Below are positions 1-7,089 of a stretch of DNA of 7,281 nt, in pieces. Made by a program: the position numbers and the translations under genes. Position 1 is the stretch's first letter, and every line of letters begins with the position of its first letter. Origin of the DNA: Minisyncoccota bacterium (GTDB lineage Bacteria > Patescibacteriota > Microgenomatia > UBA1400 > PJMF01); NCBI GenBank assembly GCA_003518205.1, contig DOZC01000015.1, forward strand, positions 1-7,281, in the 5' to 3' direction. The notes below the pieces were generated by a model, which saw nothing but the letters and a program-made list of their open reading frames with translations, did no database searches and was not told the origin of the DNA.

Positions 1-93
1 GCGCCCGTTTTTGAACGGTCTCTTTCTTAACTCCCAACCCCATCGCGTCACCCACTCCATCACTTGGCTCCAACTTTTAGCCACCTTGTCCAC
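1..93 (-). other. Possible start of a downstream gene; frame unresolved
   Basis: After the propeller stop there is no terminator hairpin. Two minus-strand frames stay open to the window edge. One could start at GTG 93 or, better supported, at ATG 60, which has GGAG seven bases upstream; it gives a Trp-rich peptide (MEWVTRWGWELRKRPFKNG), an odd composition. The other starts at ATG 43 and gives MGLGVKKETVQKRA, a more ordinary composition but with a poorer ribosome site. Both are too short to identify, and chance openness over about 30 codons is not rare. Another gene of the same block probably begins here, but I cannot say which frame is used. Confidence 0.3.
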
Positions 94-98
94 AAGAT

Positions 99-1433
99 TT
101 ATTCTGCCGCCACCGGAACTTGGTAAAGTTCGGTGGTTTTTTGAGTCACCACATCATATTTAGAGTATTTAGTGGCCATTTCAAGATTGGTGGCCAGACT
201 AGGATTGAAGTTGGCATAGACAAAATTCTGATCGTCAATCCAGAACAACGGCACTCCCTCAAAAAGTTTTTTGGCTTCAGCGCCATCAAAATAAAACACA
301 AAATTGGTGCCATTAACCTCAGCATGACCTTGGTAAATCACTTTAGTTTCGGTTGGAGATAAAATCGGTTTTTGAACCATCGCAAACCCGTCTTCAGCAA
401 TAATTTTACCTGTTAAACTGGGAAACTCCGCCAGGATAATTTTGACTGTATTAGTGCCGGCCGTACCCTGACTCGATTGATGAAGCGAAATTGCCCAGTT
501 TCGGCCATTTTGACCAAAACTTATCTGGGGAGCAAACAAATTTTTAAATACTTCTTTGTAAGGAGCGGCCTCGGCTTGATAAGTATCAAGATTAAAAACC
601 GCATAAGTTTCGTTGCTTGTGCCAAAAGCTTTGACCGAAACTAACAAACGAGATCGATCAATCCATTCTAAAACCAAGGCCTCATTTAGAGGTGTCAATT
701 GAGAAAATTTTTGGGTGGCTAAATCAACCAAATAAAAACCTGTGGCTTCAGCATTAGCATCAAATTTTGGCCCAGGCTGAATTAGAATCTCTGATCCCAT
801 ACCTTGATGAAAAAGCGTCGTCATTAAAGTTGGACTTTCGACATGGAAAATTACCGCACTGCTATCCGGAGACCAGGATGTGATGTAATCAGCTTTAAAG
901 TTTGAGCCAGCCGACATTAAAAGCTTACCCTCAGCATTGACTATTCTAAATTCACCGGTTTTGGTAATTAAAGCTATTTTGGATAAATCTGGGGCTGCTA
1001 ACGGCGTATTTTCTCCCAAACCCTGAGCTCCGCTACTCGACACAACTTCATCAGCATACTGCAAAACTAAATCTCCCGGTTGAATCGAAACTGAGCGCAA
1101 AATCCCTTTTTGGGTAACTGGAAAAGCCAATCTATTGGTATCAGCTTGAGTGAAAAAACGAACTGAATCCAAACTAGAAGTCTGGGAAGCTTCAGTGGTG
1201 GTTTGGGTTTTTTGGCCACTCACTTCCGCAACTGGATTGGGTTGAAATTGAGGTAAATCAGCCGCCCCACTCAACCAACTGCGAGTCCCAAATCCCACAA
1301 TTAAACCTCCCACCAAAGCCACAACTGAAATTAACCAAGTGGGCGGCCGGAAACTAATTGGCTCAGTTGGAGCAATAGGTGATTGAGCAACCGGAAGTTG
1401 GAGTGGTGAAGAGCTGTTCTCTGACATAATCAT
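99..1433 (-). CDS. Membrane-anchored protein with WD40/TolB-like propeller repeats, hypothetical
   Basis: This 444-residue protein has a Ser/Pro-rich N-terminus (1-32), one membrane span at about 33-50 (WLISVVALVGGLIVGFG), a Thr/Gln/Ser-rich stalk (about 70-90), and a large beta-rich domain to the end. That domain has at least two PD40/TolB-type signatures: TSWSPDSSAVIFHVE (185-199) and ILSPTETKVIYQG (357-369). Further blade-like strands include YLVDLATQKFSQLTP, YAVFNLDTYQ and YSKYDVVTQKT, so a beta-propeller is likely. The layout suggests a bitopic protein with the propeller outside the cytoplasm, probably binding protein or glycan; no enzyme residues are visible and there is no Cys. The start codon overlaps the ftsK stop as ATGA, with GGAAG four bases upstream, so translational coupling is expected; a second in-frame ATG at 1427 is possible. 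Specific role unknown. Confidence 0.87.
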   Translation of the reverse strand: MIMSENSSSPLQLPVAQSPIAPTEPISFRPPTWLISVVALVGGLIVGFGTRSWLSGAADLPQFQPNPVAEVSGQKTQTTTEASQTSSLDSVRFFTQADTNRLAFPVTQKGILRSVSIQPGDLVLQYADEVVSSSGAQGLGENTPLAAPDLSKIALITKTGEFRIVNAEGKLLMSAGSNFKADYITSWSPDSSAVIFHVESPTLMTTLFHQGMGSEILIQPGPKFDANAEATGFYLVDLATQKFSQLTPLNEALVLEWIDRSRLLVSVKAFGTSNETYAVFNLDTYQAEAAPYKEVFKNLFAPQISFGQNGRNWAISLHQSSQGTAGTNTVKIILAEFPSLTGKIIAEDGFAMVQKPILSPTETKVIYQGHAEVNGTNFVFYFDGAEAKKLFEGVPLFWIDDQNFVYANFNPSLATNLEMATKYSKYDVVTQKTTELYQVPVAAE

Positions 1434-3670
1434 GATTCTTCCAAATTTTGCAAACTACTCATATACTCCGCAATCTTGCCAGAATTAACATCGCGAGGCT
1501 TACTGCCATTGTCAGGACCCACCATGCCAGCTTCATAAAGCTGATCCAAAATTCGGGCTGCCCGAGCATAACCCACTGATAGTTTTCGCTGAATTAGTGA
1601 CGAGGAAGCCTTATCATACTTAGAGAAAAGGCGAGCCGCCTCAATAAATAAACCATCGTGATTGGTGTTACCGTCAGCTCCTCCAACATTGACGCTACCT
1701 CGAGTCAAAGTTGATTTAAATTTAGTAGTGACGTCTTCTTGGTAATTTGGTTTTCGACCCTGAGATTTGAGAAAATCGATCAGAGCATGAATTTCTCGGT
1801 CATTAACAAACGTGCCCTGAACCCGCAAGGGTTTAGCTCGATCTGGAGGCAAATACAACATATCACCTCGTCCCAACAGCTTTTCCGCTCCCGGACTATC
1901 CAAAATTACTCGTGAGTCGGTCACCGATGAAACGTTAAAGGCAATTCGGGTGGGAATATTAGCTTTAATTAAACCCGTGATCACATCCACCGAAGGTCGT
2001 TGAGTGGCTAAAACCAAGTGAATTCCCACGGCTCGAGCCATTTGAGCGATTCGAGTCACACTTTCCTCAACCTCAGTGGGAGCAAACAACATGATGTCAG
2101 CTAATTCATCGATCACAATGATGATGTTGGGCATAGCTGCCAAACCTGCCAACTCATTGTATTCAGAAATATTTCTAACCCTCACTTCGGCCAACTGTTT
2201 ATAGCGTTTGTCCATTTCATTGGTGGCCCATTTGAGAGCCGAAACGACTTTATTGGGTTCGACAATCACCGGTGTCATCAAGTGAGGAATGTCGTTGTAG
2301 CCGGATAATTCCACTCGCTTGGGATCCACTAAAATTAATTTTACTTCCTCTGGGCTGGCTCGGAATAAGATCGAACACAAAAAGGCATTTACCGCCACTG
2401 ATTTACCTGAACCAGTTGAGCCAGCAATTAATAAATGAGGCATTTTGGAAATATCGGCCACCACTTTTTCACCAGAAACTCCGATGCCCAAGGCCACCGC
2501 CAACTTCGATTTATGTTGTTTCATGGCATTATCAGCCAACATTTCGCGCAGTGTCACATATTGAGCCGAATGATTGGGAACCTCAACTCCCACCAACGAT
2601 TTACCCGCAATCGGAGCCTCAATTCTGACTTGACCCGTGGGTGCTGCTAAGGCCAAAGCTAAATCAGTCGCCAAACTGGTAATCTTGGAAATTTTGGTTC
2701 CCTGAGTAATCTTCAGGGCGTATTGAGTTACGGCCGGACCTTTATTGACTTCACTGACCTGAGCTCTAATACCAAAAGAATCCAAGGTGTTTTCAATAAT
2801 TTGAGCATTGCTTTTAATATCACCCCGATCAGCCCGCCCGCCACCCTTATCTGATAGCAATGATAGTGGTGGGTATTCCCAAACAGGGGGGACCTCAAAA
2901 TGATTTTCTGCTAGAGCCGGTTTTTGAGTTGCCTCAACTGGATTAGCGCCACTCAAACTACCATCGCCCACTGGAAGTTTGATGAGTTTTTTATCAAATT
3001 GAGCATCAACGCTTGAGTTTGGAGCAAATTTGGTTGTCAAATCAGGTTTTAAGGCTTCAGCTAAAGCTGCTGACTCAACTGCGGATTTGGCTCCAAATGG
3101 CAAATTTAATTTGGGAATACTAAAATTTAAACCTTTACTGCCAGTTTCTGACTCAGCTTGTTCTATGAAAGAAGCAGATTTTTTGGTTCCCAAATTTAAA
3201 TTGTTTCGACGCCAATTTTCAGTAGTTTCCACTACTTCTTTCCAGGAAAGTTGGGTCAAAATTAAACCGCCACTAACTCCAATCGCGGCAAATAAACCAT
3301 AAGTTCCCGGAATACTCAACAACTGAGCTAAGTTATAAAAAGTCTGAACCCCAATCTCGCCAGTTTGAAATAAACCTAACAAGGATAAAAAAAGTAAAAC
3401 TCCGCCCAATAAAACATGAGGTTTGGACCAAGCCCACTTGGTGCGAAATAAAACTAAACCCGAGGCCATGCTTAAAAACGGTAAAAATAAGGCCGCCAAG
3501 CCAATTTTTTGAATTAAGAAACCATTAATGACTTTTAGAACTTGTCCCTGGCCAGTAAAAGACAGCATCACCAACAAACCCATCAAAATCAGTACCACTG
3601 CTGCGATCGAGACAGTAGTTTCTGGTCTCACATCAAGAACTGGAAGTTTAAATTTTTTTCGTCTCGGCAT
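1430..3670 (-). CDS. ftsK: DNA translocase FtsK/SpoIIIE
   Basis: FtsK is a septum-anchored, ATP-driven hexameric motor that pumps double-stranded DNA to clear the chromosome from the division site. The 746 residues show the full layout: basic N-terminus (MPRRKKFK), four membrane spans near 20-38, 50-75, 86-104 and 123-142, a linker of only about 115 residues (145-260), the alpha domain from PPLSLLSD (267-274), the RecA-like motor with Walker A GSTGSGKS (417-424), Walker B IIIVIDELAD (516-525) and ATQRPS (555-560), and a C-terminal winged-helix gamma domain (about 674-728) with QRKLSVGYARAARILDQL. The gamma helix resembles those that read KOPS/SRS polarity sequences in model bacteria, so directional translocation is likely. 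The linker is short, as in SpoIIIE, unlike the long linker of E. coli FtsK. The ATG at 3670 has only a weak ribosome site (GAG eight bases upstream). The stop overlaps the next start as ATGA. Nothing looks broken. Confidence 0.97.
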   Translation of the reverse strand: MPRRKKFKLPVLDVRPETTVSIAAVVLILMGLLVMLSFTGQGQVLKVINGFLIQKIGLAALFLPFLSMASGLVLFRTKWAWSKPHVLLGGVLLFLSLLGLFQTGEIGVQTFYNLAQLLSIPGTYGLFAAIGVSGGLILTQLSWKEVVETTENWRRNNLNLGTKKSASFIEQAESETGSKGLNFSIPKLNLPFGAKSAVESAALAEALKPDLTTKFAPNSSVDAQFDKKLIKLPVGDGSLSGANPVEATQKPALAENHFEVPPVWEYPPLSLLSDKGGGRADRGDIKSNAQIIENTLDSFGIRAQVSEVNKGPAVTQYALKITQGTKISKITSLATDLALALAAPTGQVRIEAPIAGKSLVGVEVPNHSAQYVTLREMLADNAMKQHKSKLAVALGIGVSGEKVVADISKMPHLLIAGSTGSGKSVAVNAFLCSILFRASPEEVKLILVDPKRVELSGYNDIPHLMTPVIVEPNKVVSALKWATNEMDKRYKQLAEVRVRNISEYNELAGLAAMPNIIIVIDELADIMLFAPTEVEESVTRIAQMARAVGIHLVLATQRPSVDVITGLIKANIPTRIAFNVSSVTDSRVILDSPGAEKLLGRGDMLYLPPDRAKPLRVQGTFVNDREIHALIDFLKSQGRKPNYQEDVTTKFKSTLTRGSVNVGGADGNTNHDGLFIEAARLFSKYDKASSSLIQRKLSVGYARAARILDQLYEAGMVGPDNGSKPRDVNSGKIAEYMSSLQNLEES

Positions 3671-3695
3671 GAATTTAACTCAGTCTCACAAGTGA

Positions 3696-3926
3696 TCACC
3701 GCAGCGCTAAAAGCTGCAAAATGCCCAGACCACTTACTATTATTGCTAAAAGATAAAATAACCACCCAATAATTCGATTAATAATCAGATAAAAATATTG
3801 CAATTGAGAACATGATTTACCCAAACACAAAGAGCGTTTGGCCCGACCCATGACTCGAGTAAACAGCAACCCTAGTTCAAAAAGGAGAAAAGCTTGAAAG
3901 ACCGTAATAAGACTGAACCACCACAT
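3696..3926 (-). CDS. Small two-span membrane protein, hypothetical
   Basis: This is a 76-residue hydrophobic protein that I do not recognise. It has two likely membrane helices, roughly residues 4-25 (beginning FSLITVFQAFLLF) and 49-73 (IIGWLFYLLAIIVSGLGIL), joined by a basic loop containing RVMGRAKRSLCLGKSC. The positive loop suggests that both ends lie outside and the loop inside, by the positive-inside rule. The loop holds two cysteines four residues apart (CLGKSC). The start is uncertain: the ATG at 3926 follows a weak GAG, and an in-frame GTG at 3932 would add two residues. The gene fits exactly between RNase J (15 bases upstream) and ftsK (25 bases downstream) on the same strand, which supports it being real. 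The amino acid pattern is that of a membrane protein, not of a random frame. Confidence 0.65.
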   Translation of the reverse strand: MWWFSLITVFQAFLLFELGLLFTRVMGRAKRSLCLGKSCSQLQYFYLIINRIIGWLFYLLAIIVSGLGILQLLALR

Positions 3927-3935
3927 GCTCACTCT

Positions 3936-3964
3936 ATAGTACTACAGATCAAGTATTGTGACTA
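3936..3964 (-). promoter_or_regulatory. Weak candidate promoter at the end of the RNase J gene
   Basis: On the minus strand TAGTCA (3959-3964) and TACTAT (3936-3941) are separated by 17 bases, each matching four of six positions of the bacterial -35 and -10 consensus. Initiation would fall near 3929, only a few bases before the ATG at 3926. This could boost the small membrane gene and ftsK independently of RNase J. The match is modest and most of it overlaps the end of the RNase J coding region, so it may be chance. Confidence 0.2.
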
Positions 3965-5603
3965 CGATGACCGGCTCCCGTTGAATCACTTTATAGAGTC
4001 GCCGAGCTAATCGTCGCTCCAAAGTTCGCTTCAATTCTTCATCTTTAATCTTCGCATCCAGCTGTTGAATAATTTCAATCGAACGCTCTTTAATGAAAGT
4101 AATCACCTCATCAGCGTGTTTCATAAACACAAATCCTCGTGAGATCACCTCAAGCTTACGAAGTTGCAGTTCTCCATCCTGGCGGGGAATGACGATTACT
4201 ACCATTCCAGCTTGGGATAATGACAATCGATCTGACAGCACCACCGGACCGACATCACCAATGCCCAAACCATCTACCACTCGAGGAATAATACTGATTG
4301 TTTCAGCAATACTAGCTCGAGTTTGAGCCAGCTCTAAAACTTCTCCCATTTTAGGTAATAGCACATTTTCATCAGCAAATTTCAGTTCGGCCATGACTTT
4401 ACGGCGAAATAAAGCTCGATGCCGATCAGCTCCACCAATGGGCATAATATATTTTGGTTTCACCAAATTCACCAATCTCATTTGTTCTGGAGCACTAGCG
4501 TGACCTGATTGATGAACTCCAGAATTAATATCTGGATAGATCACTTCAATCTCATTACGAGCCAATTCATCTATGGCTCGAAAATAAGGCACCTCATTTC
4601 CCGGAATGACGTCGGCTGAAAAAACCACCATATCTCGCTGGGTTAACTGTAAGTCGCGGTGTTCTCCAAAAACTGCTCTGACCAATGACGATCCTTCTTG
4701 ACCCTGACTTCCAGCCACAATGACACAAAGTTGGTCATCGCGATAATCGTTGAGATTTTTTTTGTCGACCAACATATCTTTGGGAATGGTAAGTTTTTCG
4801 AGCTCTTTGGAAACTCGCACGTTCTGCTCCACTGAACGACCAACCAAAACAATTTTTCGCTGAAATTTTTCTGCCACCGTCACCAGTTGTTGAATTCGAT
4901 GAATGTGTGAACTCATGAGAGTGACCACAAATTTACCCTGAGCCTCCGCCATCAGCTGTTGCAGCACCGGACCAACTTTTGACTCAGACGCCACTGGTTC
5001 CGTTCGCTCGATTCGCAAACAATCTATGAGCATTAATAACACACCTTGTTTTCCCAATTGCTCTACGGCTGCAAAATCTGGCAACACGCCATCCACTGGG
5101 GCTGGATCCAATTTGAAATCAGAGCCGTGATAAATTAAACCCTCTGGGGTATCGATCACCACATGTTTGGTATCCGGCACAGAGTGAGTCATGGCAATGG
5201 TCATGGCCTGAAAAACTGAACCGATTTTGACCGGTACTCGATCTTTCAAAACCGTGATGGTTCGCTCAAAACCTTTATCAGTAATGCGTTGATTCGCAAA
5301 ACCAGCCGTCAATGACGAGGCATAAATCGGAAAGTTTGGTAAATCCGGCAAAATATATGGCAATGCCCCAATATGATCATCATGACCATGACTCAAAACC
5401 AAGCCCATAATTTTTTTGCCGGCAGCCAGCTGTTTTTGAAGGTAGCTAATGTCTGGAATCAATGAATCAACCCCCGGCATATAGACATCCGGAAAGCCAA
5501 TGCCACAATCAACAATCAAAATTTCATCACCATACTCATAAACATACATGTTTTGAGTCACATTACCCATACCCCCGAGGGGAATTAAACGTAATTTAGC
5601 CAT
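3942..5603 (-). CDS. rnj: Ribonuclease J (metallo-beta-lactamase/beta-CASP nuclease)
   Basis: RNase J is a cytoplasmic, zinc-dependent RNase with 5'-3' exonuclease and often endonuclease activity, used for mRNA decay and rRNA or other RNA maturation. At 553 residues it matches Bacillus RNase J1 in length (about 555). Visible in order: the beta-lactamase motif HGHDDH (72-77), H140, D162 in GSDFKLD, a DCLRIER block (194-200, where Bacillus-type enzymes have DSTN-ER), beta-CASP with SSHIHRIQQL (231-240), SGHAS (366-370), the motif C region PIGGADRH (388-395), and the C-terminal domain from VDGLGIGDVG (443-452) onward. In well-studied RNase J motif C is a His in PxHGEYR; here position 390 is Gly and the nearest His is H395. 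The remaining metal ligands are all present, so the enzyme is probably active. It lies between two membrane protein genes, 19 bases after the first and 15 before the second. Ends in TAG. Confidence 0.96.
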   Translation of the reverse strand: MAKLRLIPLGGMGNVTQNMYVYEYGDEILIVDCGIGFPDVYMPGVDSLIPDISYLQKQLAAGKKIMGLVLSHGHDDHIGALPYILPDLPNFPIYASSLTAGFANQRITDKGFERTITVLKDRVPVKIGSVFQAMTIAMTHSVPDTKHVVIDTPEGLIYHGSDFKLDPAPVDGVLPDFAAVEQLGKQGVLLMLIDCLRIERTEPVASESKVGPVLQQLMAEAQGKFVVTLMSSHIHRIQQLVTVAEKFQRKIVLVGRSVEQNVRVSKELEKLTIPKDMLVDKKNLNDYRDDQLCVIVAGSQGQEGSSLVRAVFGEHRDLQLTQRDMVVFSADVIPGNEVPYFRAIDELARNEIEVIYPDINSGVHQSGHASAPEQMRLVNLVKPKYIMPIGGADRHRALFRRKVMAELKFADENVLLPKMGEVLELAQTRASIAETISIIPRVVDGLGIGDVGPVVLSDRLSLSQAGMVVIVIPRQDGELQLRKLEVISRGFVFMKHADEVITFIKERSIEIIQQLDAKIKDEELKRTLERRLARRLYKVIQREPVIVVTILDL

Positions 5604-5607
5604 ATAT

Positions 5608-5613
5608 TCCTTT
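5608..5613 (-). promoter_or_regulatory. Shine-Dalgarno site of RNase J
   Basis: The minus strand reads AAAGGA, then four bases, then the ATG at 5603. This is among the clearest ribosome sites in the window; most other starts here have weak or no match. It fixes the RNase J start, which also agrees with the family N-terminus (LRLIPLGGMGN follows at once). Confidence 0.6.
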
Positions 5614-5622
5614 CAAATTTCT

Positions 5623-6417
5623 TCACAACTGAATCCTAAAATCAAATCCCGGATGTTTAAACCTATCAACTAATCGAGCCAACCAAGATTTGACTCTGAC
5701 CGATCGATACGATAGAAAAGCGCAGGTCACTAAAGAGGTAAAGTTCAAAGCGCTCCACCAAAACATTAAATAGTTGGCTGTTAACCCTGGTTCTTTTAGA
5801 AAAAATCCCCCGACTTGGATTATAAAAAGTAAACCAATTAAAATTTTCATAATTCGCATAAATTGGAAACCCTTTTCTTGTTTTGGATCTGAAAGCCAAA
5901 GAGAAACAAAGATCAACCCCCCAGAAATTAAACCACTCCCCACAAAACTGTAAAACAAGAATTGAGATAGTTGCAATTCCAACGGAAAAAAAAGATTAAC
6001 TAAACTTAAAATCGTCATAATCAGCATGCCACCGCCAAAAATAATCAGGTGAGTTAGCCACAAATGAAAATATTCCAAATAGCCAAACACATCGTAAAGT
6101 GGGTCGCGTGAAACATTCAAACTCACAGTTTTAGTTAAAGAATGCACCATTTCAAACCCAAAAATATACAGAAAAACTACACTAAAACCATTATCAATTA
6201 ATAAATAATTTAAATCTGAAAGGTTTTGAACCAAATTATTTTTTAACAATAAAAACAGTAAAACCTTGCTCCAAACAAACGCAATGGGCGTTAAAATAAA
6301 AGCATAAAAAAACTGCACAATGTCAAACCGAAAGACTTCGCCTCGACCGATAAATCGGTACATCAAAATCGAACCAATTAACATCAATACCGGAATCATC
6401 ACCAAAAACCAACTCAT
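5623..6417 (-). CDS. Polytopic membrane protein of unknown function, about seven spans
   Basis: I do not recognise this 264-residue protein. It is strongly hydrophobic, with predicted membrane segments near residues 3-22, 34-58, 71-92, 117-143, 152-175, 188-207 and 215-236. It ends in a basic, probably cytoplasmic tail (RSVRVKSWLARLVDRFKH). Polar residues that stand out are E89 and H92 at the end of span three, the loop SRDPLYDVFGYLEYFHLWLTH with E115, H118 and H123 entering span four, and a glycine run (FGGGM) inside span four. Such His/Glu placement could bind metal or haem or be purely structural; the sequence does not decide. The start is the ATG at 6417, preceded by no clear ribosome site but by a possible extended -10. 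The gene ends 19 bases before RNase J, so the two are probably co-transcribed. The coding call is firm; any function would be a guess. Confidence 0.82.
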   Translation of the reverse strand: MSWFLVMIPVLMLIGSILMYRFIGRGEVFRFDIVQFFYAFILTPIAFVWSKVLLFLLLKNNLVQNLSDLNYLLIDNGFSVVFLYIFGFEMVHSLTKTVSLNVSRDPLYDVFGYLEYFHLWLTHLIIFGGGMLIMTILSLVNLFFPLELQLSQFLFYSFVGSGLISGGLIFVSLWLSDPKQEKGFQFMRIMKILIGLLFIIQVGGFFLKEPGLTANYLMFWWSALNFTSLVTCAFLSYRSVRVKSWLARLVDRFKHPGFDFRIQL

Positions 6418-6423
6418 GAGATT

Positions 6424-6432
6424 ATCTTATCA
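6424..6432 (-). promoter_or_regulatory. Candidate extended -10 promoter, possibly giving a leaderless transcript
   Basis: In the 27-base gap after the glycosylase gene the minus strand reads TGA then TAAGAT, which fits an extended -10 (TGn plus TANNNT). The hexamer ends six bases before the ATG at 6417, so initiation at the usual distance would fall on or next to the A of the start codon. No Shine-Dalgarno precedes that ATG, which fits leaderless translation. No convincing -35 is found at 16-18 bases. This short, AT-rich match could be chance. Confidence 0.3.
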
Positions 6433-6444
6433 TGTTTCCTCAGG

Positions 6445-7065
6445 CTAAAGCAGTTGGGCTTTGACAATTTTGGCGAAAGTTTGAATCTCAGATTGATCTT
6501 TTAACCACGCCATAATTTTGGGTAATTTTTCGAAATCAGAAATAAAAGCGGTTTTCATTTGAGTTGAACGGAGCGCCGCGGCTGGGTGATACATTGGCAA
6601 AATAAATCGATTCTGACCCGCCCAAACCACTTTGTGTAATCGGCCGTGAACCTGAGAAATTTTCACCTCAGACAAAAACTTGGCCATACTAAACCGCCCC
6701 AATGTCACAATTAATTTGGGATTGATCAGATCAATTTCGCGATCTAAAAAGGGTTTATAAGCTGCAATTTCTTCCGGAGTTGGATCACGATTTTCCGGTG
6801 GCCGAGCCTTAATAATATTACTAATAAAAACTGATTCGGGAGGAAAACCCGCTTCAGTCAAAGTTTTTCGAAGCAACTTGCCTGATACTCCCACAAAAGG
6901 CCGGTGCTCGACTGATTCATGAAATCCCGGAGCCTCTCCAATCAATAGAATTTCAGCTGTTGGTGAACCCTCTCCGGGCACAATGTTCTCAGCCCGAGGT
7001 GCCAATGGTAAATCTCCCGCCACCGCGGCAGTTTCTAAATCCTGAATAATTTGAGCTAGAGACAT
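6445..7065 (-). CDS. Uracil-DNA glycosylase, family 4-like, lacking the Fe-S cysteines
   Basis: This enzyme would remove uracil from DNA as the first step of base excision repair in the cytoplasm. The 206 residues, close to the usual length for compact family 4 enzymes, carry the family blocks in order: VPGEG (29-33), motif A GEAPG (43-47), HRPFVG (54-59), NIIKARPP followed by NRDPTPEE (83-99), and the C-terminal HPAAALRS (160-167) with the catalytic-loop His. Family 4 enzymes normally bind a [4Fe-4S] cluster through four Cys: an N-terminal CxxC, the Cys of KCRPP and one about 16 residues later. Here those places are about A16 and L19, A87 and Y103, and the whole protein has no Cys. I chose the ATG at 7065; an in-frame TTG at 7074 would add three residues. 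Neither has a clear Shine-Dalgarno. The KRRIH insertion of UdgX is absent. Family call firm; loss of the cluster inferred from residues. Confidence 0.92.
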   Translation of the reverse strand: MSLAQIIQDLETAAVAGDLPLAPRAENIVPGEGSPTAEILLIGEAPGFHESVEHRPFVGVSGKLLRKTLTEAGFPPESVFISNIIKARPPENRDPTPEEIAAYKPFLDREIDLINPKLIVTLGRFSMAKFLSEVKISQVHGRLHKVVWAGQNRFILPMYHPAAALRSTQMKTAFISDFEKLPKIMAWLKDQSEIQTFAKIVKAQLL

Positions 7066-7089
7066 GGAAACCAAACTAACTTGAATTAG

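Noticed and set aside
120..362. Plus-strand open frame of about 80 codons
   Set aside because: It lies wholly antisense to the propeller gene, has no recognisable family, and is explained by the codon pattern of the opposite strand.
2272..2650. Two overlapping plus-strand open frames
   Set aside because: Both are antisense to the conserved FtsK motor domain; compositions rich in His, Pro, Arg and Cys look like shadow translation.
2838..2895. G-rich tracts on the minus strand in ftsK, considered as a KOPS-like polarity site or quadruplex
   Set aside because: The tracts encode the conserved alpha-domain entry (DKGGGRADRGD), and no GGGNAGGG octamer is present, so coding constraint explains them.
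3030..3302. Plus-strand open frame of 90 codons
   Set aside because: Antisense to the FtsK linker and last membrane span; no supporting motif or ribosome site.
3542..3772. Plus-strand open frame spanning the ftsK start and the end of the small membrane gene
   Set aside because: Considered as a possible antisense regulator, but it covers the N-terminal part of FtsK and its composition is not protein-like.
4093..4326. Plus-strand open frame within RNase J
   Set aside because: Antisense to the conserved RNase J C-terminal domain; Ser/Thr/Ile-rich shadow.
4643..4852. Minus-strand open frame in a second frame of RNase J
   Set aside because: RNase J is conserved through this stretch in its own frame, so there is no sign of a frameshift; this is an overlapping shadow.
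5666..5899. Minus-strand alternate frame inside the seven-span gene
   Set aside because: The main frame has continuous membrane-segment periodicity here; the alternate frame has no such pattern.
6445..7065. UdgX-type glycosylase that cross-links to DNA
   Set aside because: The KRRIH-type insertion that defines UdgX is absent; the corresponding region is an ordinary family 4 NRDPTPEE block.
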